From an uncultured bacterium (lineage in GTDB: Bacteria; Patescibacteriota; Saccharimonadia; Saccharimonadales; Saccharimonadaceae), in the NCBI GenBank assembly GCA_903899655.1, contig CAIUKF010000008.1, positions 1-64,000 of the forward strand: 64,000 nucleotides of DNA, written 5' to 3'. Of this stretch, positions 29,061-39,021 are shown piece by piece. Below the pieces are notes generated by a model that did no database searches, was not told where the DNA came from, and saw only the letters and a program-made list of their open reading frames with translations. The position numbers were made by a program, and so were the translations under genes. Positions within the stretch are counted from its first letter, which is position 1. Every line of letters starts with the position of its first letter.

Positions 29061-30221
29061 TTACTCGACAATAGTTCGACGAATATTTTGGTTTAAACCA
29101 ACTAGTAGCTCGTAGTTAAATAGATTATATTTTAAACAAATATTATTGAGGCTCAGCTGGTCTCGAGCATCATTACTTATAACGACAACTTCGTCGTTTT
29201 TCTTGGCGTTGCAGTTCGTAATATCTATCATCGTATGGTTCATGCAAACGCGACCAGTAATTGGCAGGTATTTATTACGCCATTTTACTTGTCCGACATT
29301 ACTTAAGGCCCTAGGAATACCCTCGTAGTAACCCGATGGTAATATTCCGATTCGGCTACTACGTTTGGCAATAAATGTGCACCCATAACTGACACTTTCA
29401 CCACAGTTAATTTCTAAAACTTTATCAATTGTACTAGTAAGCTTAAGAGCTGGTTGTAGATTTTGCAGTTTGTTCGCCAAATTATCACTTTTTTCAAGTG
29501 GTGTGATGCCATATAGCGCAATACCGATTCGCAGAGTGTTAGCATATTTCGATTTCACTTTAACGCTGCCAGCTGATTGTGCAATGTGAATATATTTTGG
29601 GCTAAAGCCGGCATCGATTATCATTTTAACTCCGATGTCGAATCGGCTTGTTTGTAAATTAACATGTTTAACTGACTTGGGGTTATCAGCGTCAGCCAAA
29701 TGAGTCATGACTCCTTCAACTGATATATTTTTATATTTTTTAATCTCGTTTAGTAGGCTATCCAGTTTATCGATTCTGACACCATGTCGTCCCATGCCAG
29801 TTTCCAAATCGATATGAACCAAAAATGTTTTTTTTGTTTGCCCAATTGCTTTGATTGAATCAATGTCATGTACTACAAAGGCATAGCCACGGGGTTTGAT
29901 ATTTGCGTAATTGCTATTTTTTATGGCGCCCATGACCAGGACTGGTTGCTGCGAAATTTCGTGGATTTTCAATCCCTCAAAATATCCGTCGACGGCGATA
30001 TACGGAAAGCGCCGGGCTTTTAAAATTTCAGTAATCTGTTCTAGTCCATGACCGTAGGCATTTGATTTTAATACTGGAATGACGAATCCACCAGGTGATA
30101 ATTGAGTGAATAAATCAAAATTATTTAATATTGCCGAACGCGAAATATAAATATTATTATAAACATCAAAAACCTTTTCAAAGCTTTTGATTTTTTTCGA
30201 AAGTGATGATCGAAATGACAT
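29061..30221 (-). CDS. alr: Alanine racemase
   Basis: 386 aa. PLP-dependent L/D-Ala racemase for peptidoglycan. PLP lysine in LKSNAYGHGLEQI (~residue 52), catalytic Tyr in GESVSYGCTF, and the MGRHGVR motif are present. TGT-TATTAT ends 6 nt before the ATG, so the mRNA is probably leaderless. Confidence 0.93.
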   Translation of the reverse strand: MSFRSSLSKKIKSFEKVFDVYNNIYISRSAILNNFDLFTQLSPGGFVIPVLKSNAYGHGLEQITEILKARRFPYIAVDGYFEGLKIHEISQQPVLVMGAIKNSNYANIKPRGYAFVVHDIDSIKAIGQTKKTFLVHIDLETGMGRHGVRIDKLDSLLNEIKKYKNISVEGVMTHLADADNPKSVKHVNLQTSRFDIGVKMIIDAGFSPKYIHIAQSAGSVKVKSKYANTLRIGIALYGITPLEKSDNLANKLQNLQPALKLTSTIDKVLEINCGESVSYGCTFIAKRSSRIGILPSGYYEGIPRALSNVGQVKWRNKYLPITGRVCMNHTMIDITNCNAKKNDEVVVISNDARDQLSLNNICLKYNLFNYELLVGLNQNIRRTIVE

Positions 30222-30243
30222 GTATTAATAATAACAAAGATAA

Positions 30244-31533
<1,290 letters not shown>

Positions 31534-31535
31534 TT

Positions 31536-32159
31536 CTAGACGTTCACGGTCTCAACTACTCTTTGTTCGCTGTAGCTAAATTTGCCATTATTGTACTCAA
31601 AAGCTAATGAATTATGTGATCCATTCGGGAGTTTATTTAATGGCTTGAACGTATCTAAATGAACGTCCTTACCCCCATTAATTAAATTAGCCAACGTTGT
31701 TAGGTCGTTAACTTTTTTATCATTCTGATGGCCTTCAGGCACAAATATAAGTGTTTGGGAGCCATCTATAATTTCTGGTAGTGCCTGTATTTGTTTATCT
31801 AAATCACGGATGCTTTTTCCATCTTCGGTTTCTGCATCACTGTTACGTTGGACATAAATTATTTTATCGCCTTCAGTCTTTATTTCAGTGACGATAATAA
31901 TATCACTATTTTTGAGTTCGGGTATAACAAAACGTCTTTCTGGGTTTTTCGAGTTTTCTTCGATTGTATCCTTAGACCATTCGTTCACACCAATAATATC
32001 CGTCTTATTAGTTTTGCTAGTACTATTAATCTCAGGGTGGGCAGAATTTATACCACCATCCATTGAATTGAGTACATGTTTACCAGATTTACGAGCAACA
32101 CGTTTTTTATTAACGTCTTTATCATTTTCTGGCGTAATTCTACCTTGTTCTACTGTCAT
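31536..32159 (-). CDS. Hypothetical soluble protein
   Basis: 207 aa. Polar, Asn/Lys/Glu-rich, with a disordered N-terminal third and a compact C-terminal part. No signal peptide, membrane helix or recognised motif. TGC-TATAAA (32167-32172) ends 7 nt before the ATG, supporting a real, leaderless gene. It converges with tgt. Confidence 0.6.
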   Translation of the reverse strand: MTVEQGRITPENDKDVNKKRVARKSGKHVLNSMDGGINSAHPEINSTSKTNKTDIIGVNEWSKDTIEENSKNPERRFVIPELKNSDIIIVTEIKTEGDKIIYVQRNSDAETEDGKSIRDLDKQIQALPEIIDGSQTLIFVPEGHQNDKKVNDLTTLANLINGGKDVHLDTFKPLNKLPNGSHNSLAFEYNNGKFSYSEQRVVETVNV

Positions 32160-32250
32160 ACTATTATTTATAGCATAAGTATGATAAAAAGTCTATAGCG
32201 ATTATGAAATGGGCCGATTGATGTGTCAAATATGGCAAATCTGAACCTCA

Positions 32251-32359
32251 AAACCCATTCCGCGGGTGACGTTCGTCGGGGTGGCCCCAATTTACTACAA
32301 AATGGTAATCCATTTTTATAAATTAGGGGCGGAACGGACGGCAGGACCCGAGGGGGTTT
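32251..32359 (-). repeat. Dispersed ~110-bp structured hairpin, copy 2
   Basis: Reverse-oriented copy of the 6083-6193 element. GC-rich blocks are almost identical, while stem positions differ in compensating pairs (G-C to A-T, C-G to T-A, T-A to G-C, G-C to T-A). It lies between the tRNA-Asp terminator and the gene at 31536. Nothing else is recognisable between 32160 and 32250. Confidence 0.85.
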
Positions 32360-32540
32360 AAATTTAGATCAGGTAAAATTGGGGTATTTTTTGGCCGGAC
32401 TATCGGCCTTTGGCCTCCTTCGCTCATTCGCGAAAAAATGTAAACACTTTTTCGCTTCATTCGCTACGCGACCCGGTGATTTACTCGCTGCGCTCGCTAT
32501 CACTGGCTCGAGTCCGAACCGAACTCGCTAGATATGAATA
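32360..32540. other. Palindrome-rich gene-free stretch
   Basis: Contains several short inverted repeats, including CGAAAAA/TTTTTCG (32431-32437 with 32448-32454) and GGCC-rich and GCTCGC-rich repeats around 32405-32415 and 32485-32510. No ORF or known RNA is recognised. Confidence 0.5.
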
Positions 32541-32543
32541 TAA

Positions 32544-32568
32544 AAAATACCCCTGAAGGGGGTATTTT
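32544..32568 (-). terminator. Terminator downstream of tRNA-Asp
   Basis: Stem AAAATACCCC/GGGGTATTTT with a 5-nt loop. It lies 11 bp past the tRNA-Asp 3' end on the minus strand, with A/T runs on both sides. Confidence 0.85.
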
Positions 32569-32578
32569 AATATTCATT

Positions 32579-32654
32579 TGGCGGGCCCGGCCGGACTTGA
32601 ACCGGTGATCTCCTCCGTGACAGGGAGGCGTGATAACCACTACACTACGAGCCC
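32579..32654 (-). tRNA. tRNA-Asp(GTC)
   Basis: 76 nt with encoded CCA. Acceptor GGGCTCG/CGGGCCC, anticodon loop CTGTCAC, discriminator G73 as expected for Asp. Confidence 0.95.
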
Positions 32655-32765
32655 ATATGTGCAGATAACTTAAATATAATAGCAGTTTATCTCTTTGGAC
32701 GCAACAGGTTAGTGGCGTTTATTTTGAGGCTTGGTGATGATATAATGGACAATGTTCAACCGAGT

Positions 32766-32841
32766 GCCGCTGTAGCTCAGCTGGTAGAGCGGCGCTTTCG
32801 TAAAGCGTAGGTCTCCGGTTCAATTCCGGACAGCGGCTCCA
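32766..32841 (+). tRNA. tRNA-Thr(CGT)
   Basis: 76 nt. Acceptor GCCGCTG/CAGCGGC, anticodon loop TTCGTAA. The encoded 3' end is TCCA, so discriminator U73 matches the UGGA of the thrS T-box at 35517. TATAAT at 32741-32746 is the probable -10. The next ORF starts 17 nt downstream. Confidence 0.95.
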
Positions 32842-32857
32842 GATATATTTAATTAGT

Positions 32858-33235
32858 ATGAAAACAATTATATTAAAATCACTCAAAGAATTAGTAACTG
32901 ACAGATATTTGTTGGTCTTGTTATCTGTGCTGATACTTTTAGCTTTAAGTTTTGCTATCACTATTGGCTTATCGATTCATCCTAGCTATACGCAACAGAT
33001 ATCACACTACTCAGCATTTGGAATTACAAATTACTATATTGATCAATGGTATTATATTTTTGTTTTTGTGGCGTTTGGGATTGTTGCGGCTATTTTGCAT
33101 GTAATTATCTCGGTAAAACTGTTAATAGTCAAAGGGCACTCACTGGCTGTGATGTTTGCGTGGATTGGTATAGGTGTGATTATAATCGGCTGGGTAACAG
33201 CGTTAACTCTATTAAATTTACGGACGATGTTGTAA
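32858..33235 (+). CDS. Small polytopic membrane protein
   Basis: 125 aa, three hydrophobic helices (about 20-40, 65-90, 95-118) with little loop sequence. It is 4 nt before the glycosyltransferase and probably shares a transcript with tRNA-Thr. It may assist the glycosyltransferase; no family recognised. Confidence 0.65.
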   Translation: MKTIILKSLKELVTDRYLLVLLSVLILLALSFAITIGLSIHPSYTQQISHYSAFGITNYYIDQWYYIFVFVAFGIVAAILHVIISVKLLIVKGHSLAVMFAWIGIGVIIIGWVTALTLLNLRTML

Positions 33236-33239
33236 TTGT

Positions 33240-34895
33240 ATGACAGACCTAGAGCTACCTTTAGGCAAAAGAACGTTAAAATATAGGCTTTTTGAGATGT
33301 TGCCAGCTGTTTTGAGTTATGGAGCTTTAGGCTTATTAGTTATATTGTCGTTAGTTAGTCCGACTTTAGCGGCGATATATTTGCTTTTAGTGATTGTTAC
33401 ACTGTTAGTTAAGTCTATTGGCATAGCAATTCACACCATTCAAGGTAGTAGAAAACTAGAGGCAGCTAAAAAAGTTGATTGGCACCAAAGGTTAGCGGAT
33501 CTGGAAAATCCAAAAGAATCATACAATAAATCTAGGCCAGCTAGACTAAAAGGTTTTGATGCCTATGCGCATGTTGATAACTTACGATTAATGTCAGCTG
33601 ATCCTGATGTATTCCCAAAACCATCGCAATTATTTAATGCGGTTATAATTGCTACTTACAACGAGACTTATGATGTGTTGGCGCCAACTATACAATCTGT
33701 TATCGACAATACATATGACAATAACAAAATTATATTCACTTTAGCCTATGAAGAAAGAGGTGGTGAGGCAATAAAAAGTACAGCGCTACGGTTGAAAAAA
33801 GAGTTTGGCGATAAGTTTTACGTGTTCCATTTAGTAGAACACCCAAAAGATTTGCCTGATGAAGTAGTTGGTAAAGGTGCAAATATCACCTACGCTGGAC
33901 GATATTTGAAAAAGTGGTTAATTAAAGAGGGGATTGCATCAAAAAATGTCATAATGACGACTTTGGATTCTGATAATAGGCCACACCACACTTATCTTGA
34001 CTATGTAACTTACGAATATATTGTTCATGAGGATCGTAAGCATTTATCTTTCCAGCCAATATCGTTGTTTATGAGTAATATTTGGGATGCTCCAGCGCCA
34101 ATGCGCGTGATTGCGACTGGTAACTCATTTTGGAATATTATTAGTTCAATGCGCCCCCATACTTTGCGTAATTTTGCATCACACTCGCAACCAATGGATG
34201 CGTTGGAAGAAATGGATTTTTGGAGCGTTCGAACGATTGTTGAGGATGGTCATCAGTATTGGCGTAGTTATTTCTATTTTGGCGGCAACTACTCAGTACT
34301 ACCTATTTTTGTTCCAATTTATCAAGACGCGGTGCTGTCTGATACGTATCTAAAGACACTAAAGGCGCAATTTGTGCAATTAAGGCGCTGGGCATACGGC
34401 GCATCTGATGTACCGTACGTTGCTACTAGGTTATTTGCGCGTGATCGTAATGTTCCGTTACTAGGAGGCACTGCCAGATTATTGAGGTTGATTGATGGGC
34501 ACGTAACATTGGCCAGTGTGTCGCTGTTGGTGGCTTTTGGTGGTTGGGTGCCTTTATTTATTAATAGTGAAGCTACAAGAAGTATACCAGCGCACCAGCT
34601 ACCCGAAGTGGTTAGCATGATACAGCAAGTAGCATTGGTGGGACTTTTTATCACCGTGTTCTTTTCTTTCAAGATGCTACCTCCTCGACCCGAGAGGTAT
34701 AAAAAACGTCGGAATTTCTTTATGGTCGCTCAATGGATATTAATGCCGGTCACAGCAATTCTATATAGCGCCGTATCAGCTTTGTATTCACAAGGACGAC
34801 TGTTTGCTGGTAATTATCTTGATAAATTTGATGTAACCGATAAAGCAATCCATAAATCAATTGCTACTGTTAAAATTACATCTAGTACAAAGTAA
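33240..34895 (+). CDS. Membrane glycosyltransferase, family 2
   Basis: 551 aa. Two N-terminal membrane helices, a GT-A domain (VIIATYNETYDVLAPTIQS near 140, DSD metal site in TTLDSDNRPH near 245, QLRRWAYG near 380) and three C-terminal helices, as in processive cellulose-synthase-like enzymes. The (Q/R)xxRW motif suggests polymer or glycolipid synthesis; the sugar is unknown. Confidence 0.85.
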   Translation: MTDLELPLGKRTLKYRLFEMLPAVLSYGALGLLVILSLVSPTLAAIYLLLVIVTLLVKSIGIAIHTIQGSRKLEAAKKVDWHQRLADLENPKESYNKSRPARLKGFDAYAHVDNLRLMSADPDVFPKPSQLFNAVIIATYNETYDVLAPTIQSVIDNTYDNNKIIFTLAYEERGGEAIKSTALRLKKEFGDKFYVFHLVEHPKDLPDEVVGKGANITYAGRYLKKWLIKEGIASKNVIMTTLDSDNRPHHTYLDYVTYEYIVHEDRKHLSFQPISLFMSNIWDAPAPMRVIATGNSFWNIISSMRPHTLRNFASHSQPMDALEEMDFWSVRTIVEDGHQYWRSYFYFGGNYSVLPIFVPIYQDAVLSDTYLKTLKAQFVQLRRWAYGASDVPYVATRLFARDRNVPLLGGTARLLRLIDGHVTLASVSLLVAFGGWVPLFINSEATRSIPAHQLPEVVSMIQQVALVGLFITVFFSFKMLPPRPERYKKRRNFFMVAQWILMPVTAILYSAVSALYSQGRLFAGNYLDKFDVTDKAIHKSIATVKITSSTK

Positions 34896-34913
34896 CAGAC
34901 ACTAATTAAATAA

Positions 34914-34945
34914 AATAACACCCCTTTTAGGATAGGGGTGTTATT
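34914..34945. terminator. Bidirectional terminator
   Basis: Perfect stem AATAACACCCC/GGGGTGTTATT with a ~10-nt loop. It serves the glycosyltransferase on plus and the 41-aa gene on minus. Confidence 0.85.
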
Positions 34946-34964
34946 GGTAAAAATGAGCTGGTTA

Positions 34965-35090
34965 TTATAATGTACGGAATCGTACGTCGTGTTTGACTTG
35001 CTGCAATGTCTTATCGAATTCAAAACCAAGGTTAAAGCTTGCAAGCTTTGATGGGGATTGTATGGTTTGTATCTGTTGTTTCTGACTCAT
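34965..35090 (-). CDS. 41-aa small protein with consensus promoter
   Basis: Not a chance ORF by context. The minus strand has TTGACA (35120-35125), a 17-bp spacer and TAACAT (35097-35102) with TGC before it, placing the start point at about the ATG at 35090 (leaderless). The terminator at 34914-34945 closes the unit. The peptide is soluble, rich in Q and K at the N-terminus (MSQKQQIQTI), with central LGFEFDKTLQQ. No family recognised. Confidence 0.6.
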   Translation of the reverse strand: MSQKQQIQTIQSPSKLASFNLGFEFDKTLQQVKHDVRFRTL

Positions 35091-35096
35091 GTATTT

Positions 35097-35125
35097 ATGT
35101 TAGCATAAACGTGATAATATGTCAA
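35097..35125 (-). promoter_or_regulatory. Consensus promoter for the 41-aa gene
   Basis: -35 TTGACA, 17-bp spacer, -10 TAACAT with extended TGC, all on the minus strand. One of the best promoters in the window. Confidence 0.75.
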
Positions 35126-35234
35126 TGGAACAGACATGAAGGCATTATGCTATTGATGATATACGAATCTATAAATTGAATTGAAATGCTAGGTGGAAAA
35201 CTTATATTAAATGTGGGTAAAAGACAAAATTAAA

Positions 35235-35258
35235 AGCTCACCACTAAAAGTGGTGAGC
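35235..35258 (-). terminator. Terminator of tRNA-Val
   Basis: Perfect 10-bp stem GCTCACCACT/AGTGGTGAGC followed on the minus strand by TTTTAATTTT. Confidence 0.85.
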
Positions 35259-35270
35259 CGTAATCGAATT

Positions 35271-35347
35271 TGGTGGGTCCTAAAGGATTCGAACCTTTCA
35301 CCTCCACAACGTCAATGTGGCGCTCTAGCCAAATGAGCTAAGAACCC
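35271..35347 (-). tRNA. tRNA-Val(GAC)
   Basis: 77 nt with encoded CCA. Anticodon stem CCACA/TGTGG with loop TTGACGT, acceptor GGGTTCT/AGGACCC, discriminator A. Confidence 0.95.
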
Positions 35348-35409
35348 AGATACCTATATAAGGATACCAAAATAGGGGTGGTCGCGCAAGAATATGTTAC
35401 AATAATATA

Positions 35410-35637
35410 TGAACGTTGACGTGAACTAACTAATCACCGAGTTCCGTGGGAGTGGCAATGTACGAAAACGTTGCTTTATAAGAGCCTAGTGTAAAGATTT
35501 ATATTAGGAAGTCCGGTGGAACCGTCCGCTTCGCTGTACAGCGAAAAGTGGATCCGAGACATGCGATACATAGATTTAAATCATATTTAAATTTAAACAT
35601 CGCATGTTTTTATTTATTTAAAAAAAGGAGTAAAAAA
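35410..35637 (+). promoter_or_regulatory. T-box riboswitch leader of thrS
   Basis: TGT-TACAAT (35398-35403) gives a start near 35410. The antiterminator is clear: GUCCGG (35511-35516), the T-box bulge UGGAACC (35517-35523), GUCCGC (35524-35529), a stable CUUCGCUG hairpin, then GUGGAU and CCG-A-GAC closing the helix (35548-35560). A competing terminator uses AGACATGCGAT (35557-35567) with ATCGCATGTTT (35599-35609) and a T-run. UGGA is complementary to the UCCA end of tRNA-Thr at 32766. The specifier loop is not assigned; ACC at 35436-35438 is one candidate. Confidence 0.85.
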
Positions 35638-37449
35638 ATGAACGAAGAGCAACTACATTTAATGCGACACAGTATGGCTCACATCACAGCGGCCGCTGTT
35701 CAACGATTATGGCCTGATGCTAAATTTGGCATTGGTCCGACAGTTGATAATGGATTCTATTATGATATCGATTTAGGTGATGTTAAAATTTCGGAGGCAA
35801 ACTTTGCCAAAATTGAAAAGGCAATGCGTGGGATTATTGAATATGGCGATAGTTTTGAAAAAATTGAAATGCCAATTGATGAAGCTATCCAGTGGGCTAA
35901 AGACAACAATCAGCCATATAAAGAAGAATTGCTAAATGACTTAAAACGATCTGGCACAACTGTTGCTAAAGACCTAGATATGGATGAAATTGGCGTGGCG
36001 ACTGACGGAAAGTCAGCAGTCGAGACTGTGACTTTTTACAAAAATGGCAAATTCATGGATTTGTGTCGTGGACCACACATTGCGAATACCAAAGAGGCTG
36101 GCGCCTTTAAATTGTTACGTATTGCCGGTGCTTATTGGCGTGGCAAAGAGACTAACCCACAAATGCAACGATTGTATGGTGTGGCGTTTGCAACCCAAAC
36201 TGAACTTGACGAATATCTTGAGCGACTTGAACAAGCAAAATTACGCGATCATCGCAAATTAGGCAAGGAATTAGACTTGTATACCTTATCGCCACTAGTC
36301 GGTGCTGGTTTGCCGTTGTTTACACCTAGAGGAACGGTGCTACGTGAAGTCGTCAGCCAATATTCAAATCAATTGCGCCAAGCGCATGGCTTTCAGAAGG
36401 TTTGGACTCCACATATTACCAAAAAAGATTTATATGAGGCTTCGGGACACTGGGAAAAGTTTGGTGAAGAACTATTTTTAGTTACCAGCCAAGAGACTAG
36501 CGATAGTTTTGTATTAAAGCCAATGAATTGTCCACATCATGGTCAGATTTTCGCTTCACGTTCACGTAGCTATAAAGAAATGCCAGTTCGTTATTTAGAG
36601 ACAACAACTGATTATCGTGATGAAAAGACAGGCGAGTTGGGCGGTTTGAATCGAGTTCGCGCCTTAACCCAAGATGATAGTCACGTATTTTGTACGACTG
36701 AACAGATACAATCCGAGATTAATAATCTGCTAGCCAGTGCTCGTGAATTATATGGATCGTTTAATATGCCACTTCGCGTTAGGTTGTCTTATCGTGATGA
36801 AGGCAATGGATATTTAGGCGAATTATCACTATGGGAGTCAGCACAAGCTCAATTGAAGGCTGCTGTTATCGCTAATGGCTTAGATTATTTTGAAAAGACA
36901 GGTGAAGCAGCTTTTTATGGCCCAAAAATCGACTTTATGGCAACTGATGCTATTGGTCGTGAGCATCAAGTCGCTACGGTTCAATTGGACTTTGTGCAAC
37001 CGGGCAGGTTTGGTTTGGAATATACCGATCACGAAGGTAATGCACAGACGCCAGTTATGATTCACTGTGCTTTGCTAGGTTCAATTGAGCGTTTCTTGAG
37101 CGTATTTATCGAGCACACTAGTGGCTGGTTTCCATTTTGGGCAGCCCCTGAACAAATACGTGTTTTGACTATTAATGACACGGTGGCTGATTATGTATCC
37201 GAGATTACGGCTGTTTTGGACGCTGTGATACTTGATAAGCCGATTAAATACAACGAAATTCGTTATACAGTTGATGATCGCAATGAATCATTAGGCAAGA
37301 AGATTCGTGAAGCGACAAACTGGAAGATTCCAGTACAATTAATCGTAGGACAGAAAGACAAAGAAGCGCGCGAAGTTAGTGTTCGTACGCAGGCGGGCGA
37401 AGAAAAGATTAAATTAAACGATTTATCGGTGTACTTACAAAAACTGTAA
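35638..37449 (+). CDS. thrS: Threonyl-tRNA synthetase, lacking TGS domain
   Basis: 603 aa. Class II synthetase charging tRNA-Thr. It begins directly at the editing domain (HSMAH, then CRGPH around residue 145), so the ~60-aa N-terminal TGS domain of E. coli ThrRS is missing. The catalytic core (motif 2 TTTDYRDEKTGELGGLNRVR, Zn ligand Cys in MNCPHH) and the anticodon-binding domain are intact. The ATG at 35638 follows a strong AAAGGAG; longer upstream readings run through the T-box terminator and are rejected. Confidence 0.95.
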   Translation: MNEEQLHLMRHSMAHITAAAVQRLWPDAKFGIGPTVDNGFYYDIDLGDVKISEANFAKIEKAMRGIIEYGDSFEKIEMPIDEAIQWAKDNNQPYKEELLNDLKRSGTTVAKDLDMDEIGVATDGKSAVETVTFYKNGKFMDLCRGPHIANTKEAGAFKLLRIAGAYWRGKETNPQMQRLYGVAFATQTELDEYLERLEQAKLRDHRKLGKELDLYTLSPLVGAGLPLFTPRGTVLREVVSQYSNQLRQAHGFQKVWTPHITKKDLYEASGHWEKFGEELFLVTSQETSDSFVLKPMNCPHHGQIFASRSRSYKEMPVRYLETTTDYRDEKTGELGGLNRVRALTQDDSHVFCTTEQIQSEINNLLASARELYGSFNMPLRVRLSYRDEGNGYLGELSLWESAQAQLKAAVIANGLDYFEKTGEAAFYGPKIDFMATDAIGREHQVATVQLDFVQPGRFGLEYTDHEGNAQTPVMIHCALLGSIERFLSVFIEHTSGWFPFWAAPEQIRVLTINDTVADYVSEITAVLDAVILDKPIKYNEIRYTVDDRNESLGKKIREATNWKIPVQLIVGQKDKEAREVSVRTQAGEEKIKLNDLSVYLQKL

Positions 37450-37462
37450 TATACAGGCGATC

Positions 37463-38359
37463 ATGAACCCAGAATCATACCATTTACCATCTAATAATTA
37501 TAATCTACCGCTTATTGTGATTGTTGGCCCAACAGCTAGTGGCAAAACGTCGCTGGCTGTTGAGATTGCTAAGAAATATAAGGGTGAGGTAATCTGTGCC
37601 GATTCGCGCAGTATATATAAAGGCATGGATATCGGCACTACCAAGCCTAGCATGATTGAGCAATCGGGCGTACCGCATTGGGGACTTGATTTGGTTAATC
37701 CAAATGAGTATTTTTCGGCTGCTGATTTTAAAAAATATACTATGCAAAAAATTGATGAGGTACGTAGCCGAGGGCATATTCCGATGTTAGTCGGTGGCAC
37801 TGGTTTGTATATCGATTCGGTTATATTTGATTATCAATTTGGCGATTTAGCTGATAAAAATCGACGAGAAATGTTAAATAATATGACGTTAGTACAACTA
37901 CAAGAATATTGTGTAAGTAACAACATACCTTTACCTGAGAATAGTCAAAACAAACGCTATGTTATACGTAATATTGAGCGAAACGGTCTTAATGACTCGA
38001 GGCGAGCGAAACCAGTCGATAACGTTATTATTGTAGGAATCGCAACAGAAAAAACTGTTTTACGGTCCAGAATTACACAAAGAATTGAACAACTATTTGA
38101 CGATGGTGTTGTGGATGAAGCAAAAAAGTTGGGCAAAATTTATGGTTGGGAGGGTGAGGCTTTCAAAGGCAATGTGTACCCACTTGCGCATCAATATCTA
38201 TTAGGACAGATGACTTTGGATGAAGTAAAAACAAAATTAGCTGTATTGGATTGGCGTCTGGCAAAGCGCCAATTGACTTGGCTAAAAAGAAATTCGTATA
38301 TTCAGTGGGGAACAGCAAAGGAAATACAAAATTACATTAATATACAACTCGCCAAGTGA
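37463..38359 (+). CDS. miaA: tRNA dimethylallyltransferase
   Basis: 298 aa. Adds the isopentenyl group to A37 of UNN-reading tRNAs. P-loop GPTASGKTSLA, the DSRSIYKGMDIGTTKPS motif and LVGGTGLYIDSV are canonical. It starts 13 nt after thrS with a weak ribosome-binding site, so the two may be coupled. Confidence 0.94.
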   Translation: MNPESYHLPSNNYNLPLIVIVGPTASGKTSLAVEIAKKYKGEVICADSRSIYKGMDIGTTKPSMIEQSGVPHWGLDLVNPNEYFSAADFKKYTMQKIDEVRSRGHIPMLVGGTGLYIDSVIFDYQFGDLADKNRREMLNNMTLVQLQEYCVSNNIPLPENSQNKRYVIRNIERNGLNDSRRAKPVDNVIIVGIATEKTVLRSRITQRIEQLFDDGVVDEAKKLGKIYGWEGEAFKGNVYPLAHQYLLGQMTLDEVKTKLAVLDWRLAKRQLTWLKRNSYIQWGTAKEIQNYINIQLAK

Positions 38360-38407
38360 CGCTGGGCATGTTATTATAGAACACGAAAGTTATCCGGGGA
38401 AAATAAA

Positions 38408-39010
38408 ATGATTGACGCACTATTTGGTTCAAAAACTAGGGTAAAGTTACTGTACTTATTCCTGAATAATCCAGGACAGCCTTTTTACGTTCGTGAAATC
38501 ACCCGAAAAATTGGTGAGCAAATTAATTCCGTTAGACGAGAATTGTCTAATATGATTAATGTCGGCATAATCACAAGCGATAGTGCGGATAACAAGTTAT
38601 ATTATCAAGTTAATCAACGCTATGAATATTATGTGGCGCTTCGGTCAATCTTTGGTAGCAATAACGCTGACGTATTAGTTGCTAATAAAGTCTCTGATAG
38701 CACTACGGCTGAAGACTACATTGCGATGCTAAAAGGTATTGCCGGAATTCGGTTAGCAATACTAGCTGGAATTTTAGTTGAGGGCTCGACGACATCTGTT
38801 GACGTATTATTGGTTGGCGATATCGCGGCTGCAAAAGTTAAGTCGTTTATCAAAGATGTTGAAAAACAAGAAGGCCGAGAGATTAATTACAGCGTGTTGT
38901 CGTATGACGAGTTTTATTATCGATTGAGTGTACGTGATAAATTTATTACCGAAATCATGAATAGTAAACATAATGTAGTTATCGATAAAGATAAAGTTCT
39001 GAATAAGTAA
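38408..39010 (+). CDS. Winged-helix protein with degenerate nucleotidyltransferase-like domain
   Basis: 200 aa. An N-terminal wHTH (residues 1-75, FGSKTRVKLLYLFLNNP… REITRKIGEQINSVRREL) is followed by a region resembling a minimal nucleotidyltransferase. The catalytic GSxxxGxxxxxSDxDL motif has decayed to LVEGSTTSVDVLLVGD. Probably a DNA-binding regulator. It is followed after 11 nt by the MBL-fold gene. Confidence 0.7.
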   Translation: MIDALFGSKTRVKLLYLFLNNPGQPFYVREITRKIGEQINSVRRELSNMINVGIITSDSADNKLYYQVNQRYEYYVALRSIFGSNNADVLVANKVSDSTTAEDYIAMLKGIAGIRLAILAGILVEGSTTSVDVLLVGDIAAAKVKSFIKDVEKQEGREINYSVLSYDEFYYRLSVRDKFITEIMNSKHNVVIDKDKVLNK

Positions 39011-39021
39011 GGGAGTATAAA

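Noticed and set aside
35548-35637. Upstream extension of thrS
   Set aside because: It would translate the T-box terminator; the 35638 ATG with AAAGGAG and the HSMAH domain start are far more plausible.
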